A stretch of DNA of 64,000 bases from Anaerolineales bacterium HSG24 (GTDB lineage Bacteria > Chloroflexota > Anaerolineae > 4572-78 > J111), in the NCBI GenBank assembly GCA_030377895.1, contig JAUCGB010000009.1:1-64000 (forward strand). Direction: 5' to 3'. This document shows, piece by piece, positions 1 through 9,096 of the stretch. Numbering within the stretch: position 1 is the stretch's first letter; the number at the start of each line of letters is the position of its first letter. A program made the position numbers and the translations under genes. The notes under the pieces were generated by a model. That model was given only the letters and a program-made list of their open reading frames with translations. It was not told the origin of the DNA and ran no database searches.

Positions 1-252
1 TGAAGTAGCGGTAGGTGATGGTATTGGAGTAGGTGTTTTTTCCGGCAAAGATATAACTTGCATTTGGAATATATTCGGCAAATAAATGGTTGAAACCGGT
101 GTGAAAGTCAATTGAACTACTGGTTTTTGAGAGATATGATCGCTTTGATATATTTCGATATCCTCTCTGCTTGCGAGGCCAGGGAAAGCCAACACACTGA
201 ACAAAAATATGGAAACTGTGATTAACATCGTAATATGTGATATTTTTGACAT
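1..252 (-). CDS. Secreted protein, N-terminal fragment (runs off window)
   Basis: An open frame of 84 codons begins with ATG at 252 and runs off the left edge. The start MSKISHITMLITVSIFLFSV is a basic N-terminus plus a hydrophobic stretch, followed by a small-residue region (LAFPGLAS) suited to signal peptidase cleavage. The mature part soon enters a Thr/Pro-rich stretch (KTPTPIPSPTATS), the linker type used by several other exported proteins in this window, such as the hydrolase at 54934. It is therefore probably exported and modular, but the functional domain lies outside the window. No function can be given. Confidence 0.6.
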   Translation of the reverse strand, partial: MSKISHITMLITVSIFLFSVLAFPGLASREDIEIYQSDHISQKPVVQLTFTPVSTIYLPNIFQMQVISLPEKTPTPIPSPTATS

Positions 253-425
253 AGATTACACCTATTAAATATTATTTTAACGACAAAATTCATTTGGCAA
301 AAACTGACACGCGGCTCAAAGGCCAACCTGTTTTTTGCGGTACGAAAATACTCCTATTAACTAAAAAATCAAGTGCAATGACCAGTTAATTAACCGTCGG
401 AGATACCCGCTCCGAACCATTGCCG

Positions 426-848
426 CTAACAACCGTCACTACCTCTTTTAAGATGGCTATTTAACCAAGCAATAAACATGTCAAAAGTCATAAAATCGGT
501 CAAAGTAACCTGACGTTGAGCATTATGCTGATGAGGAATCTCTTCATCTTGGTGAGTCTGCCATTGCTCACCATATTTCAGTTTAATCGCATATTTATCT
601 CGGTGATTATCAAATCCTTGAACTAACTGGTTATTTTTATCTAAAACATAATAAGAATACCGAATTGTACCATCAGTTCGATGTACTTCCGTAATAATAA
701 TACGATAGGTTCGCCATGTGCCTTCTAAGTCAATTAAGCCGAGTAATGACTCACTGTCATGAAGTTCACGCAAAATACGAATGGATGAAAAATATTTTTT
801 GGCCGTATCAATTAGGCGTTGGATATGTTCGCCAGTCGCGTTTGCCAT
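426..848 (-). CDS. TumE-like toxin (DUF6516 family)
   Basis: A 140-residue protein resembling the DUF6516/TumE toxin family. Supporting points are its size, a central beta-rich segment (RYSYYVLDKNNQLVQGFDN), a His-containing EIPHQHN stretch and a C-terminal helix after VTLTDF. It overlaps the upstream gene by 37 nt, the arrangement expected when toxin and antitoxin are translationally coupled. The start ATG at 848 lies inside the antitoxin coding region. Family membership is judged by eye, so toxicity is an inference; a small unrelated protein is the alternative. Confidence 0.5.
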   Translation of the reverse strand: MANATGEHIQRLIDTAKKYFSSIRILRELHDSESLLGLIDLEGTWRTYRIIITEVHRTDGTIRYSYYVLDKNNQLVQGFDNHRDKYAIKLKYGEQWQTHQDEEIPHQHNAQRQVTLTDFMTFDMFIAWLNSHLKRGSDGC

Positions 849-1141
849 GCCTTTAATTCCTCAATCGTGTACAGCCAAATATTCGAGTCACGCTCCCATA
901 AAAAATCAATCGTCTCAATGTGCTGAATAAACGATTCATCGGTAGCAACGTTTCGTTCAAATTTTTGGTACGACAGTCCATATTTTTTTTCGTACAAGTC
1001 AATATCATTCTGCAATGCTTCAATTTTTTGCTGGGTCTGCTCTAGCACATAACGATGAACTAAAGTTTGTAACAACTCTTGAATATCACCGAACTGTTCT
1101 AAAATATCAACATGTTGTTTATCAAGGGTTAAGGTGGTCAT
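812..1141 (-). CDS. TumA-like antitoxin candidate
   Basis: A helical protein of about 109 residues lies directly upstream of, and overlaps, the TumE-like gene. An ATG 21 nt further upstream exists, but the ATG at 1141 (MTTLTLDKQHV) has an AGGGG ribosome site at proper spacing, so it is preferred. The N-terminal half predicts amphipathic helices (DILEQFGDIQELLQTLVHRY) and the C-terminal half has acidic/aromatic segments (IETIDFLWERD, LYTIEELKAW). This fits an antitoxin with an N-terminal DNA-binding or dimerisation part and a C-terminal toxin-wrapping part. The role is inferred mainly from the neighbour. Confidence 0.5.
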   Translation of the reverse strand: MTTLTLDKQHVDILEQFGDIQELLQTLVHRYVLEQTQQKIEALQNDIDLYEKKYGLSYQKFERNVATDESFIQHIETIDFLWERDSNIWLYTIEELKAWQTRLANISNA

Positions 1142-1257
1142 AATTCCCCTATATTTAGGCATTAACCTAATGATTATAGCAATAGAAATACTACTGCCTT
1201 ATTATATCAGAAGCGGCTACCCCTCCAAACATGATCATGCCATCCTCCGTTCCAAAA

Positions 1258-2268
1258 TCAAATCAGTCGCGCCGGGCCGCCGGGGCCGCTGACCAAAACA
1301 TCTTGCACTTCGGGCAGTTGTTTCGCGGCCTTGACCACCGCCTGAACATGGGCCGCTTCACAAATCAGGTGGACATTTGGCCCTGCATCAATCGTAAAAT
1401 AGACCGGCAACCCCTTCGATCTCCACTGTTGCGTCGCTTGGATAATCCGCATCGTTCCGGCATTCCAATAATATAACGGTGGATGACTACTCATCATGAC
1501 CCCATGCATAATCACCGTGTCCTCCTCGATGATAGCTCCCATGCGGGCTAAATCACGAGCCAACAACGCCTCTCGACAGGCATTAAACCGGCTCTCTGCT
1601 CCGACCACGCGGGCGGCTTGCAGACTACTCGTATCAGCCAATTGATGCCCCCCTGTTGAGCCGACGGTCTTATGTTCTTGGCTGACCACCACCACCACAT
1701 CTTGCAAATCCCAATAGTCGGGCGGAGCAATGCTGACCGCCACCGAATCGACATCGTTGCCCAACGTCCATTCGCAATAACCCGTCGGCACAGAGCGGCT
1801 GGCCGAGCCTGACCCCCGTCGAGCCAACTGGGATAGTTGTGCCTCTGTCAAGGTCAGCCCCGCTGCCGCGCTACTCGCCACACTCAAGGCGGCAAACGCG
1901 GCGGCAGAGGAGGCAATCCCCGACCCGACCGGAAAGTTACTACTCGACTCAATCCGAGCCGAAGTAGCGATATTGGCCCACTCTCGCACAATATCCACAT
2001 GATGGCATACGCGCTGATAGGCTGGCTCATCAGAGGCATAAGTTTGTTGATTGATGGTCAATAAATCGTGTTGGAGGCTATCATCAAATGTGACAGTGGT
2101 TTGGGTATGCAAAGCTCCTAAATTCATGGAAAGAGAGGGGTTTACGGGCAAACGCAAGGCATGGTCTTGGTTGCCCCAATATTTAATAAAGGCAATGTTC
2201 GGATGGGCCAAGGCGGTGGCTTGCCGAACTTGGGTCGCTTTTTTTCGGAGTTCGATTTGGTTTAACAT
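1258..2268 (-). CDS. mvaD: Diphosphomevalonate decarboxylase
   Basis: A GHMP-family enzyme that converts mevalonate 5-diphosphate to isopentenyl diphosphate with ATP, the last step of the classical mevalonate pathway. Its 336 residues match the family length. Visible motifs are NIAFIKYWGN near residue 24, the phosphate-binding loop VGSGIASSAAAFAAL near 108, RRGSGSASRS near 149, and the catalytic aspartate in FTIDAGPNVHLIC near 283. ATG at 2268 is preceded by AGGAG. The gene starts 11 nt after a response regulator gene, so the two are probably cotranscribed, an unusual pairing. The type 2 IPP isomerase at 45708 supplies the next step. Confidence 0.93.
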   Translation of the reverse strand: MLNQIELRKKATQVRQATALAHPNIAFIKYWGNQDHALRLPVNPSLSMNLGALHTQTTVTFDDSLQHDLLTINQQTYASDEPAYQRVCHHVDIVREWANIATSARIESSSNFPVGSGIASSAAAFAALSVASSAAAGLTLTEAQLSQLARRGSGSASRSVPTGYCEWTLGNDVDSVAVSIAPPDYWDLQDVVVVVSQEHKTVGSTGGHQLADTSSLQAARVVGAESRFNACREALLARDLARMGAIIEEDTVIMHGVMMSSHPPLYYWNAGTMRIIQATQQWRSKGLPVYFTIDAGPNVHLICEAAHVQAVVKAAKQLPEVQDVLVSGPGGPARLI

Positions 2269-2279
2269 CAGGTCTCCTG

Positions 2280-2909
2280 CTATTCCTTATCCACATTCGG
2301 GTAAAGCCGAGCCAAGCAGTCGGGGCAAAAGCCATGACTAAATTTGATGTCTGTATGCTCTTGAATATATTTTTCAACCTCTTGCCAATACCCATCATCA
2401 TCCCGAATCTTTTTGCAAGAGGCACAAATTGGCAACAAATTAGACAAAGCATTGACCTTAGCCAAAGCTACCTCTAGCTCTTCGTTCCGAGTCTCTAGCT
2501 CTTTGTTCAAATGACGCACGGTCATCATATCTTCAAAACGAGCCATAGCAATGCTAATGGAACGCGTCACTTCTTGCATATTCAGCGGTTTGGTCAAATA
2601 GGCTCCGGCTCCGGCTTCGGTAGCCTGTTCTATCAACTCTGACGATTCATAAGCAGTCAGCATGACCACTGGCGTGGGGCAACGTTCATAAATCAGCTTG
2701 GTGGCTTCGATACCGTTCATGCCCGGCATGCGAACATCCATCAACACAATACTCGGTTTAAGCGATTCGGTCATCTCAACCGCTTCCTCGCCATTAACCG
2801 CCTCCCCGATTACCGTGTAACCAATCTGTTCCAACAACCCTTTTATCATCATGCTGACCAAATAATCATCTTCGGCGATTAAAATTTTAATTTTATGATA
2901 ATTTTTCAT
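2280..2909 (-). CDS. Response regulator with Cys-rich C-terminal domain
   Basis: A 209-residue protein. Residues 6-125 form a CheY-like receiver: acidic pair in IAEDD, phospho-acceptor Asp58 in VLMDVRMPG, Thr in MLTAY and Lys in YLTKPL. A coiled coil follows (about 130-160, NKELETRNEELEVALAK). The tail has LLPICASCKKIRDDDGYW and ends FCPDCLARL, so two CxxC pairs may bind metal. This tail is seen in receiver proteins of environmental bacteria and has no assigned function. There is no helix-turn-helix or enzymatic output. A PAS-GAF kinase gene lies downstream-side neighbour at 2997 and mvaD follows 11 nt later. Confidence 0.88.
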   Translation of the reverse strand: MKNYHKIKILIAEDDYLVSMMIKGLLEQIGYTVIGEAVNGEEAVEMTESLKPSIVLMDVRMPGMNGIEATKLIYERCPTPVVMLTAYESSELIEQATEAGAGAYLTKPLNMQEVTRSISIAMARFEDMMTVRHLNKELETRNEELEVALAKVNALSNLLPICASCKKIRDDDGYWQEVEKYIQEHTDIKFSHGFCPDCLARLYPNVDKE

Positions 2910-2996
2910 TTATCTGTTCCTGTATATATAGATATCCGATTTAACCTTCCTCGAAGCCCAAAAAACTAGATTTATAAGGAAGGTCAAATTTTTTGA

Positions 2997-4577
2997 TTAA
3001 CTCGCTTCTTGTTTGAAACGAATTTCTATCACCATACTTTGTTGTTGATGTAAGGAGATTGTCCCCTGTAGATTTTTTTCAATAACCCGCTTAATTTGTT
3101 GAAACGCGGTGGACTGCTTAAGGTTCGCGATCAGATTGAAGGGATTGAAGGAATTGAAGGGGGCAGTCGAGGTTAGGTTCATGTTGACTCGATAATCGAA
3201 GCCGATGGTCTGAGCATCGGTGACGATATAAATTGCCAACTCAGTTTTGACGGGGTTAGACAACTCTGCTTGTTTCAAGAAAAATATGGTTAATTCATTG
3301 ACGACTAAGGCTAAATTATGAGCTTGATCAGCCGTTATCAACGCGGTTGACGGTGTAATCGTCACCGTAATATTATGACCCGATGCGAACGCCTGAATGG
3401 TACTGTATATGATTCGCTCGATAATGTCATATATTCGTATCGGTTGCCAAACAGAGGCAGATAACAGGCTATGAACAGCGGCTAACCCATGTATTCGGCT
3501 GATAAGGTTCCGCAACACATCTTGGTATACATCCCGATTATCCTCGTGCGCTTTGCCTTGTTCGCTGTACAACAAACCGATAATAGCCGACAAGTTGTTT
3601 TTGACCTGATGATCCATCTCATCAAGGAGAGCCGCTCTGGTTTCGGCATCTTGTCTGACTTGTTCATAAAGGCGATTATTTTCAATGGCGATGGCAATTG
3701 TGACTGCTAACGGCTCTATCAATCGCAAATCAGTCTCATTAAAATGGTTGACGTGACTATCCATCAATTGAAGTACGCCCAACACTTGGGGAAGCGTTTC
3801 TTCTGAGTCATCGACCTGTTTGCGTTGCAGTGGCACACTCAACATAGAGCGAACGGTGAGGCCCAAAGTTTGGTTAAACTGAGGCTGATACCTGTCGTCA
3901 GTAGCTGTATTCGCAATAATAACTGGCTGGTTATGTTCAGCTACCCAGCCCACCAACCCTTCGCCAAGGGCTAATTTCCAATCAGCAAACTGGTTCTGAC
4001 GATTATCGACCGCCTGCCAGCAGAACAATTCACCTGTATTCGGCTCGATAAGCCAAATAGTATAAATACTTACCTCTAAAAAGCGGCAGACATCTTCTAA
4101 TATTTCATAAAGAATCTGTTCAAGGTTAAAGGTAGTGATAAATTTTTGGCTGACTTGATTCAGTAGAGACAGCTCTTGGTTACGCTGTAGTAAAGCTTTT
4201 TCTAGTTTTTTGCGATGAGTAATATCAAACATTACCCCATGCAATAAAAACCCATGCTGATTGGTATCTGGCACCACCGTCGCTCGATCCAAAAGCCATA
4301 GCAACCGCCCATCCGCATGGCGCACCCGATATTCAGCCTGAAAAGGCGCGCCAGTGTTTTGGCTTTGCTGTAAGGCTTGGCGAATCGCCGGATAATCATC
4401 GGAGAATATCCAACTACGCCAACTCGTTATATCGAGTTGAGGCTCATAACCTAAAAGGGATTTTACTTGCGGGCTGATATATCGCAGGGTGTTATGCTCT
4501 CCAAGTTCGGCGATATAGGTAATAACTGGAATTTGCTCCACCAAGGCTTGATATGTTGTCTGTAAGTCCTGTTTCAC
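2997..4577 (-). CDS. PAS-GAF histidine kinase, HisKA_2 type, ATPase domain degenerate
   Basis: A soluble 526-residue sensor. Domains are PAS (about 10-125, ending FDITHRKK), GAF (about 140-305) and a HisKA_2-like helix pair with LLDEMDHQVKNNLSAIIGLL (phospho-acceptor His about 325). The C-terminal region resembles an ATPase start (LALVVNELTIFFLKQAE), but the DxGxG and GxGL boxes expected in a working HATPase are not visible. The kinase may therefore be inactive or act as a phosphotransfer or ligand-reading protein. The start codon is GTG at 4577, as no early in-frame ATG exists. It sits 87 nt before the response regulator at 2909, a likely partner. Confidence 0.8.
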   Translation of the reverse strand: MKQDLQTTYQALVEQIPVITYIAELGEHNTLRYISPQVKSLLGYEPQLDITSWRSWIFSDDYPAIRQALQQSQNTGAPFQAEYRVRHADGRLLWLLDRATVVPDTNQHGFLLHGVMFDITHRKKLEKALLQRNQELSLLNQVSQKFITTFNLEQILYEILEDVCRFLEVSIYTIWLIEPNTGELFCWQAVDNRQNQFADWKLALGEGLVGWVAEHNQPVIIANTATDDRYQPQFNQTLGLTVRSMLSVPLQRKQVDDSEETLPQVLGVLQLMDSHVNHFNETDLRLIEPLAVTIAIAIENNRLYEQVRQDAETRAALLDEMDHQVKNNLSAIIGLLYSEQGKAHEDNRDVYQDVLRNLISRIHGLAAVHSLLSASVWQPIRIYDIIERIIYSTIQAFASGHNITVTITPSTALITADQAHNLALVVNELTIFFLKQAELSNPVKTELAIYIVTDAQTIGFDYRVNMNLTSTAPFNSFNPFNLIANLKQSTAFQQIKRVIEKNLQGTISLHQQQSMVIEIRFKQEAS

Positions 4578-4651
4578 TAGTTCAGTCTATTTTATGACCT
4601 TTGGTATAAGAAACGTGGGTAATGGTGCAGAAGTAGTGATAAGGATCCGTT

Positions 4652-4684
4652 AGCTACCCGCAAGTTCTAAACTTGCGGGTAGCT
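4652..4684. repeat. Palindrome, family G
   Basis: A perfect inverted repeat with core CCCGCAAGTTctaAACTTGCGGG and AGCTA/TAGCT flanks. The same core is found inside the 100-bp E elements at 11907, 31463 and 43479, and in a variant at 35997-36019. It lies downstream of rnc and upstream of the PAS-GAF kinase. Confidence 0.7.
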
Positions 4685-4707
4685 GACCACTACCTATGCA
4701 GGACTAC

Positions 4708-4770
4708 CGAAACGTGAAACGTGATTGTCCATGAAGTATCATGTTTCACATTTCACGTATTCACGTTTCA
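4708..4770. repeat. GAAACGTGA-type repeats, family D
   Basis: Alternating direct and inverted copies of a GAAACGTGA/TCACGTTTC unit. They recur at 7979-8033 and, greatly expanded, at 25981-26163. They lie just past the end of the RNase III gene. Confidence 0.6.
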
Positions 4771-5637
4771 TACTGATATATCTTCTGGCTGTTCTGCAAT
4801 CTCATTGCCATTTTCCGTATCAAACTGTTCCATTTCTAGGTCAACAATCTCACCGATTTCTTGATATACAATCGCTAACTCTCGCCCTGCTGTAGCTTTG
4901 ACGGTAGTTTTTTGTCGAGCCAACTCGTCAATCTCTTGATGTAGATTTTCCAACGCCTTTTCTGCCGCGGCTTGAGCGGCTGTCTGTTTACTCAGGCCAA
5001 GCCCCTGCCCGTAGGCTTTCTCACCCACCAGAGCCTCAACCGTAAACTCTTTGGCATGGTCAGGGCCGGTCTCTTGTACTGTTCGATAGGTTGGAGTAAG
5101 GTGACAATGGCTTTGGGATAGCTCTTGCAACATACTTTTGGCATCTTTATCGGCATTGGTGGCGATAATCTCCTCTAATGCTGGCTCAATGGTGACATGG
5201 ATAAATTGGCTGGTGGCCTCGATTCCATTGTCAAGATACATGGCCCCAATGAGGGCTTCGTAAGCATCACACAGTAAGGCCATGCGATTACGTCCCCCGC
5301 TTTCGGCTTCGCCTCGGCCCAATAACAGATACGACCCCAAACCCATATCACTGGCAAACTGGGCTAACCGCTCCGTCCGCACTAAGGCCGAGCGCAGGTT
5401 GGTTAATCGACCTTCCGGTAGTTCTGGATAACGATGATACAGATATTCGGCAGTCACAAAATCTAACACTGCATCGCCCAAAAACTCTAATCGTTCGTTA
5501 TCTTCTAGCGGATAGTCGGGAGTTTCGTTGATAAATGATCGATGGGTTAAGGCACGTTGTAGTAGTTCTTTATCAGAAAAACTCAAATTTAAGGCTGTTT
5601 CAGCCTCGACAATATTAATCTCTGGCATATCTTCCAT
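4768..5637 (-). CDS. rnc: Ribonuclease III
   Basis: A double-strand RNA endonuclease that processes rRNA and mRNA. The N-terminal RNase III domain carries the signature ERLEFLGDAVLDFV (about residues 48-61) and the second metal-binding acidic motif DAYEALIGAMYLD (about 123-135). A dsRNA-binding domain follows (about 165-235, ending QTAAQAAAEKALENL). At 289 residues it is about 50-60 longer than typical bacterial enzymes; the extra part is an acidic tail (EIGEIVDLEMEQFDTENG). ATG at 5637 is used here; an in-frame ATG three codons later is nearly as plausible. Confidence 0.95.
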   Translation of the reverse strand: MEDMPEINIVEAETALNLSFSDKELLQRALTHRSFINETPDYPLEDNERLEFLGDAVLDFVTAEYLYHRYPELPEGRLTNLRSALVRTERLAQFASDMGLGSYLLLGRGEAESGGRNRMALLCDAYEALIGAMYLDNGIEATSQFIHVTIEPALEEIIATNADKDAKSMLQELSQSHCHLTPTYRTVQETGPDHAKEFTVEALVGEKAYGQGLGLSKQTAAQAAAEKALENLHQEIDELARQKTTVKATAGRELAIVYQEIGEIVDLEMEQFDTENGNEIAEQPEDISV

Positions 5638-5974
5638 AATAGTAGGTAGTCAACCTGAATACAGACATACAAGTGTATAAAACTTACTGGGAGCGCAGGC
5701 ATCCTGCACGTAGCGCGGACGTTGGTAGTAGTGCAAAGGAGTGCAAGGCTTGCCTTGCATGCAAAGCAAGCTTTGCACTCCGGATTTCCCCATCTGTACC
5801 ACTACCCGAAACGCGCAACTTATTTAATTCCGACACCTAAAGGTTTTAGAAACCTTTAGGGTCTGTCCGTCCGAGTGAAAAACTTTACCTGAAAAACTGT
5901 AGCCTGCGGCAGGCTGGAAGCTTGCTCCCATTTTTGGCCTATCTTATACCATTGTACCTATATATTGAGGATGT
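5638..5974. repeat. Intergenic repeat cluster with A element
   Basis: 337 bases without a gene. It contains GGGAGCGCAGGC-type sequence near 5689 (also near 30482), an A-family palindrome at 5738-5781 (GGAGTGCAAGGCTTGCC...CTTTGCACTCC) and a second palindrome at 5832-5861 (CCTAAAGG...CCTTTAGG). No RNA gene was recognised. Confidence 0.65.
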
Positions 5975-6661
5975 TTAATCTGTTTTAGTTGGTAAATAAT
6001 CTCCTTCAATCCATTCTGAGCCATCTAAGCCGATCTCTTTTTTCCAAATCGGCACAATCTGTTTGAGTCGGTCAATGGCATACCGACAGGCTTCAAAACA
6101 GCCGTCACCACGATGGGCACAAGAGACGGCTACGATGACAGCATTTTCGCCGACCTCTAAATGCCCAATCCGTTGCACAATGGCAATATCGACAATATTC
6201 GGCCATTTTTGCCGAGCTTCCTTCGCAATCTGCTCTAGCTTCTCGACGGCCATAGTGGTATAGGCTTCATATTCTAAATGTTGCACCGCTTTGCCCGCCG
6301 TATTGTTCCGCACCATGCCCCCAAAAACGGCCACAGCCCCACAATCAGGGTGAGTCACTTTGGTCGCCATCACATCAAGGCTGATGGGGTCATAGGTCAC
6401 GGCAAACTTATCATCTCCGCCCCCACTGACTGGCGGAAAAAACGCCACCTCATCACCATGTTGAAGTTCCGTCTCCATGTCGGCAAAATCTCGATTGACC
6501 GAGATAACAGTTTGGGGCACATGTTGCCCTAACGCCGGATAGTCGATCTGCAACTGCTCAACCAAGGCCGAGACGTTATGACCATCGGGGAAATTATAGG
6601 TTAAGTTGTTATGTCCGATTATTTCACGAAAACGGGCAAAAAATTTAATGGTGATTTCCAT
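5975..6661 (-). CDS. MoaD-MoaE fusion, molybdopterin synthase
   Basis: Both molybdopterin synthase subunits in one 228-residue chain. Residues 1-82 are the ubiquitin-like sulfur carrier MoaD, ending FFPPVSGGG. Residues from about 83 are MoaE, the catalytic subunit (VAVFGGMVRNNTAGK, LEYEAYTTMAVEKL, VAVSCAHRGDGCFEACRYAIDRLK, IWKKE). The MoaD Gly-Gly that must carry the thiocarboxylate is internal (80-82), so proteolytic release or an alternative geometry is needed. ATG at 6661 has a GGAG site. It starts 11 nt after moaC, in an operon order yqeB-moaC-moaDE. Confidence 0.92.
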   Translation of the reverse strand: MEITIKFFARFREIIGHNNLTYNFPDGHNVSALVEQLQIDYPALGQHVPQTVISVNRDFADMETELQHGDEVAFFPPVSGGGDDKFAVTYDPISLDVMATKVTHPDCGAVAVFGGMVRNNTAGKAVQHLEYEAYTTMAVEKLEQIAKEARQKWPNIVDIAIVQRIGHLEVGENAVIVAVSCAHRGDGCFEACRYAIDRLKQIVPIWKKEIGLDGSEWIEGDYLPTKTD

Positions 6662-6672
6662 ACTTACTCCAA

Positions 6673-7164
6673 TTATAATTCATAAGTCCAATCGCCGCTT
6701 TTGCCACCCGTCTTTTTGACCAATCGCACGGCATCGAGGCGCATGCCTCGGTCAACGGCTTTGCACATGTCATAAATCGTCAAACCAGCCACGGTGACGG
6801 CAGTCAGAGCTTCCATCTCCACGCCGGTTTTGCCAGTCGTCCGCACCGTGCCAGTAATCTCGATGTAGGCGGACGGATCCGCCTCATCGGGCAAGTGGGG
6901 CAAGAAATCGAGGCTGACTTTGGTCAGCATGAGCGGATGGCACATGGGCACAAGGTCATGGGTTTTTTTTGCGGCCATGATCCCGGCCACTTGAGCTACC
7001 GCCAAGACATCACCCTTGGGCAAACCATCCACCTGAATTAGGCGCAATGTTTCGGCTTGCATGCCCATGCGTCCTGTGGCGATGGCCTCCCGTTGGGTTT
7101 CATCTTTATGGCCTACATCGACCATGTGGGCGCGACCATGTTTATCAAGATGAGTTAAGCTCAT
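6673..7164 (-). CDS. moaC: Cyclic pyranopterin monophosphate synthase
   Basis: With MoaA it converts GTP to cyclic pyranopterin monophosphate, the first stage of molybdenum cofactor synthesis. The 163 residues match the family. Conserved segments are MVDVGHK near the start, [18 protein letters not shown] (about 66-83), [20 protein letters not shown] (about 113-132) and [20 protein letters not shown] at the end. ATG at 7164 lies inside the end of the yqeB-like gene (20-nt overlap), indicating translational coupling. No moaA is found in the window. Confidence 0.96.
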   Translation of the reverse strand: MSLTHLDKHGRAHMVDVGHKDETQREAIATGRMGMQAETLRLIQVDGLPKGDVLAVAQVAGIMAAKKTHDLVPMCHPLMLTKVSLDFLPHLPDEADPSAYIEITGTVRTTGKTGVEMEALTAVTVAGLTIYDMCKAVDRGMRLDAVRLVKKTGGKSGDWTYEL

Positions 7165-7966
7165 AATTTTTTACCTTATAATCTAAAATAGCTTCTAAAA
7201 CACCGCCACTAATAGCTAAAGATTTATCACTGATGGTAAAACAATGTTGAATACTATTTCGAGGGTCAAGGTCGCCAATCTTATAACCGGGTTTGACCCA
7301 CACATCAGGATGGATGAGGCCGCGCAACACGCCAGCAAATGAGGCTTCTACCGGCTGATTGTCAATCATGGCGATCAGGTCGCCTTGGTTCAGCAGCGTG
7401 CCAATCTGTACCACCGGAATTACATGGCCTTCGCTAGAAGCACGAAGCACCCGACCAGCGGTGTGTCCGGCGATCCGCCCCGGTTGACCAGTGTTTGGCT
7501 CCGCCTCGCCCTCGTAAATCACTCGCCCCAACCAATGCCCTCGTTTAGTTTCGATGACGGCATGACAATTGACTTCGGCCTCGAAGCCAGGGCCTAAGCC
7601 AATAACTAACGGGGCATCGTTGAGGGTCGTACTGTTGTTTTTCTTCAACATAATCGCATCGACCAGAACAACAGGACTCAAGGTCAACAGAATCTTGGCC
7701 TCTGGATCAATCAAAATCGGGATCATGTCGGTATTAGAAAGCTGGCGCGCCTCAGCCGAGGTATCAACAAGGCGCGCCGTAATGCCCTCAATTTTGACCT
7801 CGCGACTATACACCGCCTCGCCATACGAAACGGCGCGCCGAATGAAAGTCGGTTGAGGTTGTTCGGTCATAATAAGGGGGAATCCGGCTCGTTTGAGCCG
7901 ATAGGCAATGCCACTGGCTAAGTCGCCAGCCCCTTTGATTAGTACTAAGGTATCTGTAAATAGCAT
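7145..7966 (-). CDS. YqeB/EF2563-like molybdenum hydroxylase accessory protein
   Basis: A protein of about 273 residues from the EF2563/YqeB family found with molybdenum cofactor and selenium-dependent molybdenum hydroxylase genes. The N-terminus is a Rossmann-type turn ([23 protein letters not shown]); further family-like stretches are [23 protein letters not shown] and [16 protein letters not shown]. An open frame continues 15 codons upstream, but that part lies in D-family repeat sequence, so ATG at 7966 (MLFTDTLVL) is chosen. Overlap with moaC supports a shared operon. The exact biochemical role of the family is unsettled. Confidence 0.85.
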   Translation of the reverse strand: MLFTDTLVLIKGAGDLASGIAYRLKRAGFPLIMTEQPQPTFIRRAVSYGEAVYSREVKIEGITARLVDTSAEARQLSNTDMIPILIDPEAKILLTLSPVVLVDAIMLKKNNSTTLNDAPLVIGLGPGFEAEVNCHAVIETKRGHWLGRVIYEGEAEPNTGQPGRIAGHTAGRVLRASSEGHVIPVVQIGTLLNQGDLIAMIDNQPVEASFAGVLRGLIHPDVWVKPGYKIGDLDPRNSIQHCFTISDKSLAISGGVLEAILDYKVKNYELNSS

Positions 7967-7978
7967 AGAATTCGTGAT

Positions 7979-8033
7979 TTGTGAAACGTGAAACGTGATG
8001 TAAAAATTCACGCATCACGTTTCACGCTTCACT
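7979..8033. repeat. GAAACGTGA-type repeats, family D
   Basis: A short inverted-repeat run (GTGAAACGTGAAACGTGATG facing CGCATCACGTTTCACGC) fills the gap between the luciferase-like gene and the yqeB-like gene and could form a hairpin in their transcript. Confidence 0.6.
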
Positions 8034-9037
8034 TAATTATAACCGTCTGAGAAAACCTCTATCATCAAATATGGGTCGCCCAGCGGGTATAAAATCGGAC
8101 AGGTACAGCCGTTAGCGATATATAGACGCACTTTCGCTTTAACCTCTTCGGGAGTACCACTGGCGGTAATACGTTGCACCAATTCGTCTGGCACGAGGGG
8201 CATGGCCTCTTTAATCTGTTCTTTGGTGGCCGGCCAGCCCAAGATATTCTGAATCTGTTTGACCACATCTTGGCTGACGTTACTGGCTTTGGCAATATGC
8301 GGCTGTTGGGCTAAATATTGAGTCAGCAACCACCGCGCTCCGTCTAGCGCCTTGGCCTTATCCATGTCAACAGAGCAAACGACCAGTTGCGGTCGGTCAA
8401 TATCGTCGAGGGTACGGCCTACTCTTTCTGCCCCGATTTTAAGCCGGTCTAACGCGCCATGATTGTATTCGGGGGCGACGCAGTAGTTCAGGACAGCCCC
8501 GTCAGAGATTTCGCCGGTCAGTTCCATCATTTTTGGCCCAGTTGCGCCAATCATCAACGAAACATTACGAGGCTCGCGCCGACCATGCACCACATCCAGT
8601 TCAATTTCTTTAACTTGATGAAACTCACCATCATAAGTGACCCGCTCCATGTTCAACAAGCGGCGCATCACTTCAATCGTTTCGCGCATGGCTTTTAACG
8701 GTTTACGTCGCTTGATCCCCACATTCGCGGCCAACGGATCCCACCATGCTCCGATACCGCAGATAACGCGGTCTGGAGCTAAATCGTCTAAGGTTAGAAA
8801 TGTTGCCGCTAACAGGCCGATATTGCGGGTCCAGTTGTTGATGACTCCTGAGCCGATTTTGATGTTTTCGGTGACGGCGGCGAAGGCGGCCATCGGGACA
8901 ATCGCATCCCGTACAAGGCGACTTTCGGCTTGCCATACTGCTTCAAATCCATTCTTTTCGGCATGTTGAGCCAATTTCATGCCCTCACGTAACTCGTGGG
9001 CATCTTGCAAATATAAAGCTACTCGATCTTTACTCAT
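8033..9037 (-). CDS. LLM-class flavin/F420-dependent oxidoreductase
   Basis: A TIM-barrel oxidoreductase of the luciferase-like family, 334 residues. Visible family features are the N-terminal [41 protein letters not shown] and the cofactor-binding stretch [26 protein letters not shown]. The latter resembles F420-dependent methylene-tetrahydromethanopterin reductase relatives, so F420 is as likely as FMN. ATG at 9037 is preceded by AGGGAG; a longer frame reaching 9148 translates a B-family repeat and is rejected. The substrate is unknown. It lies 66 nt upstream of the molybdenum operon and may be cotranscribed. Confidence 0.88.
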   Translation of the reverse strand: MSKDRVALYLQDAHELREGMKLAQHAEKNGFEAVWQAESRLVRDAIVPMAAFAAVTENIKIGSGVINNWTRNIGLLAATFLTLDDLAPDRVICGIGAWWDPLAANVGIKRRKPLKAMRETIEVMRRLLNMERVTYDGEFHQVKEIELDVVHGRREPRNVSLMIGATGPKMMELTGEISDGAVLNYCVAPEYNHGALDRLKIGAERVGRTLDDIDRPQLVVCSVDMDKAKALDGARWLLTQYLAQQPHIAKASNVSQDVVKQIQNILGWPATKEQIKEAMPLVPDELVQRITASGTPEEVKAKVRLYIANGCTCPILYPLGDPYLMIEVFSDGYN

Positions 9038-9096
9038 TTGTAAACTCCCTTGTTTTATGGTGATGGTAGTCGGTGAACATAAATTTTGCGTAGCAT

